A stretch of 64,000 nt of DNA from Paenibacillus etheri (GTDB taxonomy: Bacteria; Bacillota; Bacilli; Paenibacillales; Paenibacillaceae), in contig NZ_LCZJ02000037.1 of assembly GCF_001012825.1 (NCBI RefSeq), forward strand, positions 79,637 through 143,636, given 5' to 3'. Shown one piece after another: positions 27,591 to 37,601 of this stretch. Made by a program: the position numbers and the translations under genes. The notes under the pieces were generated by a model. The model searched no databases. It was not told the origin of the DNA and saw only the letters and a list, made by a program, of their open reading frames with translations. Every line of letters starts with the position of its first letter. Within the stretch, counting starts at the first letter, position 1.

Positions 27591-28873
27591 GAGCTTACCT
27601 CCCCGTTTGCTTGTTTAGCATAAGTATGAATGAGTTCGGAGACGATGTCTACCGCTTGGTCGATCTCCTCTTTACTTACATATAGATTAGGCAGCAGGCG
27701 AAGGACATTAGGACCGGCTGTCACGAACAACAGGCCTTTCTTTTGTCCAGCCAAAACAATATCGCCCGCTGGTGATTGACATTCAATCCCGATCAGCAGT
27801 CCTTTACCACGGATATCCTTCACAAATGAACAGTCCGCCAGCTTCTCTTTCAAGAGACCTGTCAGATACTTACCCATTTCTTCGGCACGCTGTGGAAGCT
27901 CATCCTCCAGCATCGTCTCAATCGTCGCTGCCATAACCGCTGTTGCGAGCGGTGTTCCCCCGAAGGTGGACGCATGGCTGCCCGGTGAGAAAGCATCACG
28001 CAAATATCCTTTGCCAAGCATTAAGCCTGCTGGAAACCCACTAGCAATTCCCTTTGCCAAAGTGAAAATATCTGGTTCAATTCCATAATGCTGATGCGCG
28101 AACAGCTTGCCTGTACGCCCCATACCTGTCTGTACCTCATCTACAATCAGAAGCAATCCGTGTTTCTTGCACAGTGCCACTACAGCGTTCAAGAACTCAG
28201 GCTCTACCTCAAGCACGCCACCCTCTGCAAGCACCATCTCCAGCATAATAGCAGCGGTATGACCCCCGATAGCAGCTTCTAACGCTGGCAGATCATGCAA
28301 GGGTACCGTCTTAAAGCCTGCTGGAAGTGGCAGGAAGCCTTCTTTTACCTTTTGCTGACCTGTAGCTGTCAGTGTGGCTAGTGTACGTCCATGGAAGGAT
28401 TGTTCAAACGTAATAACCTCATAACGATCCACACCTTTAATCTTCTGGTGGTAACGACGAGCCAGCTTAATAGCAGCCTCATTCGCCTCTGCCCCACTAT
28501 TGCAGAAAAACACTTGATCAGCGCAGCTATTCTCTGTCAAAAGGTTTGCAACTCTGTCCTGTCCAGGAATATGGAACAGGTTCGAGACATGCCAGAGCGT
28601 ATCAATCTGATCCTTCAGCTTCGCACCGACTTTTTCAGGAGCATGACCTAGACTGGTCACAGCTAATCCACTTGTGAAATCAAGATACTTATTGCCCTTA
28701 TCATCCCATACCCAGGTGCCCTTGCCTTTAACTAAGCTGATATCATATCTGGCGTAGGAAGGGAATACCGCGCTTAGCTTGCCTGCTGCAACATCCGGTG
28801 TACCTGATCCTGCGGTATCGGTCTGTTGTGCGCCTGCTTGCGAATCCAACTCCGCTTGTGTAAGCTTGCTCAT
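27587..28873 (-). CDS. argD: Acetylornithine aminotransferase
   Basis: A 428-residue class III PLP aminotransferase. The N-terminal ~28 residues form an Ala/Gly/Thr-rich extension, so it is slightly longer than usual. Core motifs: FCNSGAEANEAAIKLARRY (about 124-142), FHGRTLATLTATGQ, VDEVQTGMGRTGKLFAHQ, and the PLP lysine in FTLAKGIASGFPAG. It forms N-acetylornithine from the semialdehyde. Start ATG 28873 follows GGGAGAG. It overlaps argF by 4 bases. Confidence 0.96.
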   Translation of the reverse strand: MSKLTQAELDSQAGAQQTDTAGSGTPDVAAGKLSAVFPSYARYDISLVKGKGTWVWDDKGNKYLDFTSGLAVTSLGHAPEKVGAKLKDQIDTLWHVSNLFHIPGQDRVANLLTENSCADQVFFCNSGAEANEAAIKLARRYHQKIKGVDRYEVITFEQSFHGRTLATLTATGQQKVKEGFLPLPAGFKTVPLHDLPALEAAIGGHTAAIMLEMVLAEGGVLEVEPEFLNAVVALCKKHGLLLIVDEVQTGMGRTGKLFAHQHYGIEPDIFTLAKGIASGFPAGLMLGKGYLRDAFSPGSHASTFGGTPLATAVMAATIETMLEDELPQRAEEMGKYLTGLLKEKLADCSFVKDIRGKGLLIGIECQSPAGDIVLAGQKKGLLFVTAGPNVLRLLPNLYVSKEEIDQAVDIVSELIHTYAKQANGEVSS

Positions 28874-28943
28874 TCTAAGTCACTCTCCCATCGGCTGCTC
28901 CTGTGTACCAGGCTGCGCCTCTAATTTATATTCATCTATGACT

Positions 28944-29774
28944 CTACGAACGAATAATACGTGTGCCTATAGCTTCACCTTGCAGGACTCTACTAAGTAC
29001 CCGCGGTTCTTTTCCATCCACAATGATAACCTCTGAAACGCTGCCTTGAATGCAGTCGATAGCTGCCCGTACTTTTGGGATCATGCCGCCGTAGATTTCT
29101 CCACTTTCAATTAAAGCTTCGATTTCCTGTACGGTAACGGATGGAAGTACAATCTTTTGACCCTCCACCGTACTCATGATGCCAGGTACATCTGTGACTA
29201 CAATCATTTGGGGAGACTTTACATAAGAAGCGACTGCCCCTGCTGCTGTATCTGCATTAATATTGTAGCGCTGACCTGCAGCATCTACACCGATCGGTGC
29301 AATGACAGGAATATATCCCATACCAATAATCCCTGTTACGATATCAGCCTTCACTTCCGTTACTTCTCCTACCAAACCTACTTCAGCGCTATTAGCTACG
29401 GGTCTCGCAGTAATCATATTCCCATCGATCCCAGACAGCCCCAGAGCTAGACCCCCACTCCCTTGAATCCGCCTTACAATCGCCTTGTTAATACTCCCTG
29501 CCAAAGTCATCTCTACGACATCTAGTACTGCCTCGGTGGTTACTCGCAGACCATTCACGAAGCTGCTTTCAATACCCAGTTTTGCTAGATTCTCTGAAAT
29601 AGCTGGCCCTCCGCCATGAACAATTACAGGCTGAACGCCTTCTTGCTGCAAATCTCGTAAATCTTCGAAAAAAGAATCAGGAAGAGCAGCCAGCGTACTG
29701 CCGCCGCATTTCATCACAAACAATCCACTACCATCTAATGCATCTATAAGTTCAAGCTCGCTATTTAGCGTCAT
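28944..29774 (-). CDS. argB: Acetylglutamate kinase
   Basis: A 276-residue amino-acid kinase. FVMKCGGSTLAA near the N-terminus, VIVHGGGPAISE (phosphate-binding), LGLSGIDGNMITARP, and NINADTAAGAVA near the C-terminal third are characteristic. Start ATG 29774 is chosen because GGAAGGA lies about 10 bases upstream; an upstream GTG at 29813 has no site and would give a non-homologous tail. It lies 43 bases after argJ. Because argJ makes the cyclic pathway, this kinase may be the arginine-feedback point, but this cannot be read from the sequence. Confidence 0.95.
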   Translation of the reverse strand: MTLNSELELIDALDGSGLFVMKCGGSTLAALPDSFFEDLRDLQQEGVQPVIVHGGGPAISENLAKLGIESSFVNGLRVTTEAVLDVVEMTLAGSINKAIVRRIQGSGGLALGLSGIDGNMITARPVANSAEVGLVGEVTEVKADIVTGIIGMGYIPVIAPIGVDAAGQRYNINADTAAGAVASYVKSPQMIVVTDVPGIMSTVEGQKIVLPSVTVQEIEALIESGEIYGGMIPKVRAAIDCIQGSVSEVIIVDGKEPRVLSRVLQGEAIGTRIIRS

Positions 29775-29816
29775 ATGATCGGTATCCTTCCCTTGTGAGC
29801 TTAAGCACGCCACAAA

Positions 29817-31049
29817 TTAGGTACGATATGCAGCGTTAATACGCACATAATCGTAAGTTAGGTCACAGCCCCAGGCTGTAGCTTTTCCGGTTCCATCATG
29901 CAGATCTACAGTGATCAGCACAGTTTCACTTTTTTGCAAATAAGCCAAAGCCTTCTCTTCATCAAAAACAACTGGCTTCGAGTGCAGTAGCACCTCAATA
30001 TCACCTAAAGAAATGTTTACGCGCTCCGGCGATACCGGAACACCCGCGCGTCCAACCGCAGCAATAATCCGTCCCCAGTTCGCATCTGCTCCAAAAATAG
30101 CAGATTTCACTAGACTAGAACCCACCACTGTCTTGGCAATCGCTGCAGCAGCTTCGTCATGAACAGCACCATTCACTTGAACCTCGATAAGGTGAGTCGC
30201 ACCTTCTCCATCACGAGCAATCGCTTTGGCAAGCCTCTGGCAGACATACGTAAATCCAGCAGCAAAAGCGTCCCAATCCGGATGCAATCGGGTGAGCTTC
30301 TCATTACCTGCAAGCCCACTAGCCATCGAGACTAGCATATCATTCGTGCTTGTATCTCCATCCACTGTAATCATATTAAAAGTAACGTTCGTAGCAGAAC
30401 GAAGCAGACTGTGTAAATCCTCCGCTGAAATATCAGCATCCGTAGTCATAAAGCCGAGCATGGTAGCCATGTTAGGATGAATCATTCCGGAGCCCTTTGC
30501 GGCTCCAGCTATGGTAACTTCTACGCCACCGACGAGTACCTTCACGGCAATTTCTTTTTTGACCAAATCCGTGGTAAGGATGGCCTGACAGAATTCTTCC
30601 GCTCCAGCAGCCCCACCGTCCAGCTTCTCTGGCAGTGCAGCAATCCCGCTCCGTACGCAGTCCATCTTCAGCAGCTCGCCGATCACACCAGTCGAAGCTA
30701 CAGCAACATCATTAAGCTCTACGCCCAAATGCTGAGCCGCAGCAGCGCGCATCTCATAAGCATCGGCTTCGCCTTGTTCACCTGTGCAGGCATTGGCATT
30801 CCCGCTGTTCACGATTATCGCCTGCAACGTTCCATTCGCAAGACTTTCCCGCGTCACCTTCAGTGGAGCCGCCTGAAAAATATTCGTCGTATAGACGGCC
30901 GCCGCCGTAGCTGGAACCTCACAAAGAATCACTCCGAGATCGTTACGGTCTGTTTTTTTCAATCCACAGTGCAGTCCTCCGGACTTAAATCCTTTAGGCG
31001 ATGTAATGCTTCCACCTTCCAAGGCAGTAAATAATTCAATCTCGCTCAT
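29817..31049 (-). CDS. argJ: Bifunctional ornithine acetyltransferase / N-acetylglutamate synthase
   Basis: 410 residues from ATG 31049; the open frame to 31115 overlaps argC and has no site. The self-cleavage site of ArgJ is seen in MIHPNMATMLGFMTTDA (cut between Ala and Thr), giving two subunits. The VNSGNANACTGEQG and ANWGRIIAAVGRAG motifs are typical. It recycles acetyl groups from acetylornithine to glutamate, so the pathway here is cyclic. Confidence 0.96.
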   Translation of the reverse strand: MSEIELFTALEGGSITSPKGFKSGGLHCGLKKTDRNDLGVILCEVPATAAAVYTTNIFQAAPLKVTRESLANGTLQAIIVNSGNANACTGEQGEADAYEMRAAAAQHLGVELNDVAVASTGVIGELLKMDCVRSGIAALPEKLDGGAAGAEEFCQAILTTDLVKKEIAVKVLVGGVEVTIAGAAKGSGMIHPNMATMLGFMTTDADISAEDLHSLLRSATNVTFNMITVDGDTSTNDMLVSMASGLAGNEKLTRLHPDWDAFAAGFTYVCQRLAKAIARDGEGATHLIEVQVNGAVHDEAAAAIAKTVVGSSLVKSAIFGADANWGRIIAAVGRAGVPVSPERVNISLGDIEVLLHSKPVVFDEEKALAYLQKSETVLITVDLHDGTGKATAWGCDLTYDYVRINAAYRT

Positions 31050-31069
31050 GTTATTTGTACCGCTGATCC

Positions 31070-32125
31070 TTATGGATACACAGGTGTGTAACCGAGGCCA
31101 AGGGTTTCCTCCCATCCCATCATCAAATTAAGGTTCTGTATTGCCTGACCTGCCGCACCTTTTACAACGTTATCTATGACGGAGACAATGGTCACCCGCC
31201 CTGTACGAGCATCTGTCGCAAATCCGATATCACAATAATTAGAGCCGCTAACTTCTTTTGTCGCTGGAATCACACCTACATCGCGCACCCTCACATAGGG
31301 TCTGCCCGCATAATATTCACGATATAAATCCACAAAATCCTGCTCCGTATGATTGCCCGTCATTCCTGCATACATCGTACTCATTATTCCTCGATTCATT
31401 GGCACGAGATGTGTGGTGAACGTTACGGTTACCTTTTCTCCAGCAATCTCCGTGAGCGTCTGCTCGATTTCTGGTATATGTTGATGTTTATTTATTTTAT
31501 AAGCTTTAAAGTTCTCATTTATCTCTGCATAATGCACCATCAAGCTCGTTCCGCGTCCTGCTCCGGTAACCCCTGATTTCGCATCAATAATAATACTGTC
31601 GTGCTTAATCCAGCCTGCCTGAATTGCAGGAATTAGTCCAAGAAGTGTAGCCGTAGGATAACAGCCTGGATTAGATATAAAATCAACCCCAGCCGCACGC
31701 TCTCCAAACACCTCGCAAAGTCCGTATACAGCCTGCTCTAGATATTCATCAGCCGGAGCCGGATGTTTATACCAGTGCTCATACTCTGCGCCGTCCTTCA
31801 AGCGGAAGTCACCGGATAGATCTACTACCTTAAGTCCAGCTTCCAGCAGCTGCGGCACCAGCTTTGCACTTACACCAGACGGCGTAGCCGTAAAAACCAC
31901 ATCCGCCCGATCAGCCATCTGCGCCGGATCAACGCCATCCAGCTTTCGGTCAATAATGCCTGTCAAATGAGGAAACCCTTCCTCTATCGCATCCCCTGCA
32001 CTAGATGAGGAAATTACCGAAGTAATCTCTACTTTAGGATGACTTTGTAGTAGCCGAATCAGCTCTACGCCTCCATAACCCGTTGATCCAACAATCGCCG
32101 CCCTCAGCTTACCTTCCACTGTCAT
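31070..32125 (-). CDS. argC: N-acetyl-gamma-glutamyl-phosphate reductase
   Basis: 351 residues from ATG 32125 (AGGAA 7 bases upstream; the GTG at 32131 overlaps that site). The Rossmann start AAIVGSTGYGGVELIRLL and the active-site Cys in FISNPGCYPTATLL (about 147-160) are present, with KSGVTGAGRG after it. It is the first gene of the arginine unit and follows ArgR-like palindromes. Confidence 0.96.
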   Translation of the reverse strand: MTVEGKLRAAIVGSTGYGGVELIRLLQSHPKVEITSVISSSSAGDAIEEGFPHLTGIIDRKLDGVDPAQMADRADVVFTATPSGVSAKLVPQLLEAGLKVVDLSGDFRLKDGAEYEHWYKHPAPADEYLEQAVYGLCEVFGERAAGVDFISNPGCYPTATLLGLIPAIQAGWIKHDSIIIDAKSGVTGAGRGTSLMVHYAEINENFKAYKINKHQHIPEIEQTLTEIAGEKVTVTFTTHLVPMNRGIMSTMYAGMTGNHTEQDFVDLYREYYAGRPYVRVRDVGVIPATKEVSGSNYCDIGFATDARTGRVTIVSVIDNVVKGAAGQAIQNLNLMMGWEETLGLGYTPVYP

Positions 32126-32142
32126 CCCCACTTCCTGCTTAT

Positions 32143-32200
32143 CATGAATATTATATTAAATATAATGCATGCCGTCTTAGAAATATGTATTATTATACAT
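32143..32200 (-). promoter_or_regulatory. Putative ArgR operator region and promoter of argC
   Basis: Two ARG-box-like A/T palindromes: CATGAATATTATATTAAA (32143-32160) and TATGTATTATTATACAT (32184-32200, near-perfect dyad). A minus-strand TATAAT (32150-32155) lies inside the first, so repressor binding there would block transcription. The -35 is not clear. Confidence 0.55.
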
Positions 32201-32264
32201 CCACATTAATATAAATACAACACATTGTGTGAACTTTATTATCCCTAAATATAACCCTATTTAC

Positions 32265-32315
32265 AAAAAAAGAGAAGCGTCGCCTCCACCTTAGGGGAGA
32301 TTACGCTTCTCTTTT
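32265..32315 (-). terminator. Terminator overlapping the end of the yitT-like gene
   Basis: On the minus strand AAAAGAGAAGCGT (32303-32315) pairs with ACGCTTCTCTTTT (32268-32280), followed by more T. The upstream arm includes the last codons and part of the stop codon of the gene ending at 32301. Confidence 0.85.
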
Positions 32316-33185
32316 AAACCCTTCGCCTAACACTTCATGTGCTTCGGTTATAATAACAAATGCACTTGTATCTACGGATTGGACAATCGCCTTCAGTCTC
32401 GAAACTTCATTCTGACCTACCACTACCATCAGAACAGTACGTGCATCGCCCGTATACCCGCCATGTGCATCCAGCTTTGTCAGACCACGATCCAGATCAT
32501 TTAATATCGCCGCAGATATTTCATCTGTCTTGTCCGAGATAATATAAGCAACCTTCGTATAACGGAAGCCTACCTCTATCGCGTTAATGGCCTTACCTGT
32601 CACAAACAATCCGATCAGCGCATACAGCGCCTGCTCCATACCAAGTATAAACGCGGCCAGTACAATAACCGTCCCGTCCAACAATACTACGGAAACCGAG
32701 AAGCTGAGACCAGATATCTTTTGAATGATCTGCGCCAAAATCGTAAGTCCACCTGTCGAGCCCCGTCCGCGGAACACAACGCCAAGTCCCACCCCGACAC
32801 AGATACCGCCATAAATGGAGGCTAAAAGTGGATTAGTTGTAGGCGTAGGTAAATCTTTTGTCAACAAGATAAATAGCGGCAGTACAAAGCTCCCGAGCAA
32901 CGAGCGAACGCCGTATTGTTTACCCAGGAAGATTACTCCGAGCACAAACAGCGGAATATTAAGTGCCCATTGCGTAAATGCCGGTTCAGCCCCAAACCAA
33001 GCTTCAGCCAATACAGAAAGACCCGATACACCACCAGAAGCTATATGATTAGGCAGAAAGAAAAGATTAAAACCCAGTGCCGTGATTAGCGAACCGATCA
33101 GAATAAGCGTGGTGTCCACCACATGACGTACAGGCCCATTCAGAGGAATCAGCGGGGGTTTATTACGAGAATTGATTTTTTGCAT
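32301..33185 (-). CDS. YitT family membrane protein with DUF2179 domain
   Basis: A 294-residue protein with five or six membrane segments in the first ~200 residues (TTLILIGSLITALGFNLFF, WALNIPLFVLGVIFLG, IYGGICVGVGLGVVFRG and others). A C-terminal cytoplasmic DUF2179 domain follows (VAYIISDKTDEISAAILNDLDRGLTKLDAHGGYTGD...AFVIITEAHEVLGEGF). YitT proteins are abundant in spore-formers with no settled biochemical function. AAGGAG lies 9 bases before ATG 33185. Single-gene unit; terminator overlaps its 3' end. Confidence 0.88.
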   Translation of the reverse strand: MQKINSRNKPPLIPLNGPVRHVVDTTLILIGSLITALGFNLFFLPNHIASGGVSGLSVLAEAWFGAEPAFTQWALNIPLFVLGVIFLGKQYGVRSLLGSFVLPLFILLTKDLPTPTTNPLLASIYGGICVGVGLGVVFRGRGSTGGLTILAQIIQKISGLSFSVSVVLLDGTVIVLAAFILGMEQALYALIGLFVTGKAINAIEVGFRYTKVAYIISDKTDEISAAILNDLDRGLTKLDAHGGYTGDARTVLMVVVGQNEVSRLKAIVQSVDTSAFVIITEAHEVLGEGFKREA

Positions 33186-33333
33186 TTCATGGCGCTCCTT
33201 AAAGTGTCATCTTGCTCTACGTAAGAAGAACCGGCTATTCCATCCATATCAAAGAATGGTATCCGTTCCCCCTAAAATATAGAGATAAAGTATGGAGTAA
33301 CCTTATACTTTCCTATATTCCCGAAAAAATCCC

Positions 33334-34447
33334 TTAATCCGCCTCAACCTTGATCTGGCTACGCAAGTACCCATCAATGAATGCGTCCAGGTCTCCGTCC
33401 ATTACTGCACCCACATTACCTGTTTCCACGGAAGTACGATGATCCTTGACCATATTATACGGATGGAATACATAGGAACGAATCTGACTGCCCCAAGCGA
33501 TATCGGATTGCTCGCCGCGAATCTCATCTAAATGCTGTTGCTGTTCTTGCAGCTTACGCTCATAGAGCTTGGAACGCAGCATCTTCATAGCTTGTTCACG
33601 GTTTTTGATCTGTGAACGTTCGTTCTGACAGGTTACCACCACACCCGACGGCAAGTGAGTAATCCGTACCGCAGAGTCCGTGGTATTGATATGCTGTCCA
33701 CCCGCGCCGCTCGCCCGATACGTATCAATTTTCAGATCCTCCGTACGGATCTCAACTTCTACATCATCCGTAATTTCCGGAACGACATCACAGGACACAA
33801 AAGAGGTATGGCGTCTACCCGAAGAGTCAAACGGAGAAATCCGTACTAGTCGATGGACACCCTTCTCAGCTTTCAAATATCCGTAGGCGTTAAAGCCTTT
33901 AATAAGTAGTGTGACACTCTTAATTCCCGCTTCATCACCCGGTAAGTAGTCCAGCACCTCAACCTTGAATCCTCGTTTTTCAGCCCAACGGGTGTACATA
34001 CGCAGCAGCATTTGTCCCCAGTCTTGGGACTCCGTTCCGCCTGCACCCGGATGAAGCTCAAGAATAGCATTTAACTTGTCATACGGTTGGTTAAGCAGCA
34101 ATTGCAGCTCGAAATCGTCCACTTTGCTGCCTAGGCTGCGAATCGTCTCCCCAATTTCAGTTGCTAGATCTTCATCGCCCTCTTCATCCGCAAGCTCTGC
34201 CATCATCGCAGCATCATCGTATTCCTGTTGAAGCTTCTCGTATTGATCTACGGAAGATTTCACAGCGTTCATCTCGGCAATTACGCTTTGCGCTTGCTCA
34301 CTATTATCCCAGAATCCTGGAGCGGCCATTTTCTCTTCAAAGTTAGAGATCATCTCTTGCTTAAGATCTAAGTCAAAGAGACCCCCTAAGGTCAGTTAGT
34401 TTCTTGCCTATTTCACGTAGATCTTGCTTTACATTTGGTTCTATCAT
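33334..34447 (-). CDS. prfB: Peptide chain release factor 2, with programmed +1 frameshift
   Basis: The gene is in two frames. Translation starts at ATG 34447 (AAAGGTGA upstream) and reads 24 codons ([20 protein letters not shown]...) to an in-frame TGA at 34373-34375. A +1 slip on CTT TGA C resumes at GAC 34374-34372 and continues to 33334, giving about 370 residues. The slip is preceded by AGGGGG, the internal Shine-Dalgarno-like stimulator. Codon recognition motif SPF and the peptidyl hydrolase motif [15 protein letters not shown] are present in the main frame. RF2 reads UGA and UAA, so low RF2 increases frameshifting, an autoregulatory loop known from many bacteria. Adjacent to secA as in B. 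subtilis. Confidence 0.96.
34373..34393 (-). promoter_or_regulatory. prfB frameshift signal
   Basis: Minus-strand AGGGGGTCTCTTTGAC: SD-like AGGGGG, then CTT-TGA-C slippery stop. It matches the canonical RF2 recoding site. Confidence 0.95.
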
Positions 34448-34510
34448 AGGTCACTTCACCTTTCAAAATAGGTTGTTACGGTCTTTGCTCTATTGGACAG
34501 TTAGTAAATG

Positions 34511-34665
34511 AGTGAATGATTAGCCATTCCGAGAAGGATTGGACTTCCGATCGCTGTTGTTTCCAGATTCCTTGAATTTATAACCGCATCGCGGTTGGAA
34601 TCCGGAAACAAAGGCGAACACTACGTTTCTCCAGTTCCAAACCTTCTCTCCATTCCACATTCACT
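34511..34665 (+). repeat. Dispersed palindromic element R2, copy 2
   Basis: A 155-bp imperfect palindrome between secA and prfB. Outer pairs: AGTGAATG (34511-34518) with CATTCACT (34658-34665), GAGAAGG with CCTTCTC. Inner stem: GTTTCCAGATTCC with GGAATCCGGAAAC, one mismatch, capped by ACCGC-atc-GCGGT. Same conserved blocks as copy 1 but with different stem bases that still pair. Confidence 0.75.
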
Positions 34666-34681
34666 CGAATACTAAATATCC

Positions 34682-34730
34682 AAAAAAGCGACTGGGCCGT
34701 AAACGGGGGATACCCCCGGGCCCAGCCGCT
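34682..34730 (-). terminator. Terminator of secA
   Basis: On the minus strand AGCGGCTGGGCCC pairs with GGCCCAGTCGCT, with an inner GGGGG/CCCCC stem, followed by TTTTTTG. Confidence 0.85.
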
Positions 34731-34814
34731 CTTTATGGTTAGTATACCCATGTAGATCAGGGTTAAAGACTTACACCTTCAACCCCTGAATATGAGCGTT
34801 ACTAAACGTTTGTC

Positions 34815-37322
34815 TTATGCGTTTTGACCGTGGCAATTCTTGTACTTCTTGCCGCTTCCGCAAGGGCAAAGATCGTTACGGCCAGTCACAGCCTCAACAT
34901 GAACCGGACGTTTCTCAACAGGTTCACTGTTTGTAGAAATCTTGTCTTCATCAATAACGGATTGACGTTCCTGATTCGCCTCGATGTGAGCCTTCATAAT
35001 ATAAGTAGCTACTTCTTCTTGAATCGTAGCAGTCATAGTATTAAACATCTCAAAGCCTTCGAATTGATACTCACGAAGTGGATCCGTACCACCGTAAGCA
35101 CGCAAGTGAATCCCTTGACGCAATTGATCCATTGCATCAATATGATCCATCCATTTGCTATCTACGGAACGAAGAACGATTACCTTCTCGAATTCACGAA
35201 CAAGTTCTGCACCCAGACGTTCTTCACGTGCAGCATATTTCTCAAGCACACGTGCGAAAATGAACTCAATGATCTCCTCTGCTTCCTTACCCCATAGAAT
35301 ATCACGGGTCAAAGCACCTTCTTCAAGCAGCTTGCTGTTTACGTAATCAGCAACTTCTTGCAGTTCCCAGTTCTCAGGAATATCATCGCTACAGTGTGCG
35401 AGAACGATACGCTCAATTACTGGTTTGATCATTTCAAGCACGATATCTTTAATATTATCGGACTCCAGAATCTCACGGCGTTGTTTATAAATAATTTCAC
35501 GCTGTTGATTCATCACGTCATCATATTGCAATACGACTTTACGGATATCAAAGTTATTACCTTCAACACGTTTCTGAGCAGATTCTACAGCACGCGTGAT
35601 CATGCGGCTCTCAATCGGCTGATCTTCCTCGAATCCGAGACGATCCATCATAGTCAGAACGTTGTCAGCACCAAAACGCTTCATGAGCTCATCGCCAAGC
35701 GACAAGTAGAACTGTGTAGAACCAGGGTCACCTTGACGACCCGCACGACCGCGCAGCTGGTTATCAATCCGGCGCGATTCATGACGCTCTGTACCAATGA
35801 TATGCAGACCTCCAAGATCTGTCACACCTTCACCCAGAACGATGTCCGTACCACGTCCAGCCATGTTGGTAGCAATCGTAACTGTACCTGGCTGACCTGC
35901 ATGGGTAATGATTTCTGCTTCCGCAGCGTGATGCTTCGCGTTAAGCACTTGGTGTCTAACACCTTTGCGCTTCAGCATTTCAGACACGAGCTCTGAATTC
36001 TCGATCGACACTGTACCAACCAGCACAGGCTGGTTCTTTTTGTGACGCTCTACAATTTCTTCCACAACAGCCTTGAACTTACCGTTCTCACTCTTGTAGA
36101 CAACATCCGGCATATCATCACGCTTGTTCGGCTTATTGGTAGGAACTTGAAGAACTTCAAGACCATAAATCTTCTTGAACTCCTCTTCCTCAGTCTTCGC
36201 TGTACCTGTCATACCACCGAGTTTACGATACATACGGAAGTAGTTCTGGAATGTGATCGTTGCAAGCGTCATACTCTCATTCTGTACTTCGATTTCTTCC
36301 TTCGCTTCAATTGCTTGGTGCAGCCCATCGCTATAGCGACGACCTGACATTAGACGTCCTGTAAATTCATCAACAATAACGACCTCACCCTCGTTTACAA
36401 CGTAATCTACGTCACGACGCATAATTACATTTGCTTTTAGGGCTTGGACGATATGGTGATTCAAAGTTACATGACTGTGATCATACAAGTTCTCAATACC
36501 AAAAGCGCGCTCAGCAGTAGCCACACCTTTTTCAGTCAAGGCTACAGACTTCACTTTAATATCAACCGTATAGTCTTCTTCAGCCTTAAGCTTTTTCACG
36601 AAACGGTCTGCTGAAAAATACAATTCTGTAGACTTTTCAGCTTGTCCGGAAATAATAAGAGGTGTACGTGCTTCATCAATAAGAATAGAGTCCACTTCAT
36701 CAATAATACAGAAATACAGAGGGCGCTGAACCATTTGCTCTTTATAAAGCACCATGTTGTCACGCAAATAATCAAAACCAAATTCGTTGTTTGTGCCATA
36801 CGTAATATCGCAGGCATAAGCAGCTTGTTTATCAGCATGGTCCATACCGCTCAGGTTAACCCCAACCGTCATGCCCAGGAAGTTATAGATTTGTGCCATT
36901 TGTGCGCTGTCGCGCTGAGCCAAATAGTCATTGACCGTTACTACGTGTACGCCTTTACCTAGCAAAGCATTCAAATACACTGGCAATGTACCTACTAGTG
37001 TCTTACCTTCACCAGTCTTCATCTCGGAGATTCGGCCTTCATGCAGAGCCATACCACCAATCAACTGCACATCAAAATGCCGCATACCAAGTGTCCGCTT
37101 GGAAGCTTCACGTACGGTTGCAAATGCCTCAGGAAGAATTTCTTCCAAAGTTTCGCCTTTTTCAATACGGGCACGGAATTCTGCTGTCTTTGCTTGTAGC
37201 TGTTCATCAGATAGCTTTACAAATTCCGGTTCCAATCCATTAATTACATCGACTGTCTTCATGAGACGTTTAACGTCACGATCGTTGGTGTCTCCGAATA
37301 TTTTCTTTACAAGTCCTAGCAT
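34815..37322 (-). CDS. secA: Preprotein translocase ATPase SecA
   Basis: An 835-residue motor that pushes unfolded preproteins through SecYEG. Seen: N-terminal helix, Walker A in [14 protein letters not shown] (about 102-115), DEAD-like [21 protein letters not shown] (about 207-227), preprotein-crosslinking domain, helicase part with [24 protein letters not shown]-like [16 protein letters not shown], and the C-terminal zinc SEC-C tail [17 protein letters not shown] 37322 follows AAAGGGG. Single-gene unit with a strong terminator. Confidence 0.98.
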   Translation of the reverse strand: MLGLVKKIFGDTNDRDVKRLMKTVDVINGLEPEFVKLSDEQLQAKTAEFRARIEKGETLEEILPEAFATVREASKRTLGMRHFDVQLIGGMALHEGRISEMKTGEGKTLVGTLPVYLNALLGKGVHVVTVNDYLAQRDSAQMAQIYNFLGMTVGVNLSGMDHADKQAAYACDITYGTNNEFGFDYLRDNMVLYKEQMVQRPLYFCIIDEVDSILIDEARTPLIISGQAEKSTELYFSADRFVKKLKAEEDYTVDIKVKSVALTEKGVATAERAFGIENLYDHSHVTLNHHIVQALKANVIMRRDVDYVVNEGEVVIVDEFTGRLMSGRRYSDGLHQAIEAKEEIEVQNESMTLATITFQNYFRMYRKLGGMTGTAKTEEEEFKKIYGLEVLQVPTNKPNKRDDMPDVVYKSENGKFKAVVEEIVERHKKNQPVLVGTVSIENSELVSEMLKRKGVRHQVLNAKHHAAEAEIITHAGQPGTVTIATNMAGRGTDIVLGEGVTDLGGLHIIGTERHESRRIDNQLRGRAGRQGDPGSTQFYLSLGDELMKRFGADNVLTMMDRLGFEEDQPIESRMITRAVESAQKRVEGNNFDIRKVVLQYDDVMNQQREIIYKQRREILESDNIKDIVLEMIKPVIERIVLAHCSDDIPENWELQEVADYVNSKLLEEGALTRDILWGKEAEEIIEFIFARVLEKYAAREERLGAELVREFEKVIVLRSVDSKWMDHIDAMDQLRQGIHLRAYGGTDPLREYQFEGFEMFNTMTATIQEEVATYIMKAHIEANQERQSVIDEDKISTNSEPVEKRPVHVEAVTGRNDLCPCGSGKKYKNCHGQNA

Positions 37323-37496
37323 GGTTAACCCCTTTCATGCAACACAGATGGTGGAACCGAGCCCATCCTCACAAAATTGAAAGGGCCATTTATAAATTCG
37401 ATTCCGCTGCTTCATAAATTGTAACAGTTTGTAAGAGATGCCGCAATACAAGGTGTATCAGCCACATTTTTCAAATATAGTCGCTTATACGCACAA

Positions 37497-37528
37497 GAGC
37501 CCTATTCGCTGCAAGCGAATAGGGGCTC
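37497..37528. terminator. Hairpin downstream of hpf (probable terminator)
   Basis: GAGCCC-TATTCGCT (37497-37510) pairs with AGCGAATAGGGGCTC (37514-37528), one bulge. The T-run is poor on both strands, so termination strength is uncertain. It lies in the 279-base hpf-secA spacer, where nothing else is evident. Confidence 0.5.
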
Positions 37529-37601
37529 GGTTTAAAATTCTTAGGTTCTGACTAACTCTCGAGGCCCTTTATACTTAGAGCATAACTGGCATCATTGTAT
37601 C

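Noticed and set aside
35358-35996. 212-codon frame antisense to secA
   Set aside because: Lies fully inside secA on the other strand, no ribosome-binding site, composition follows the complement of secA codons.
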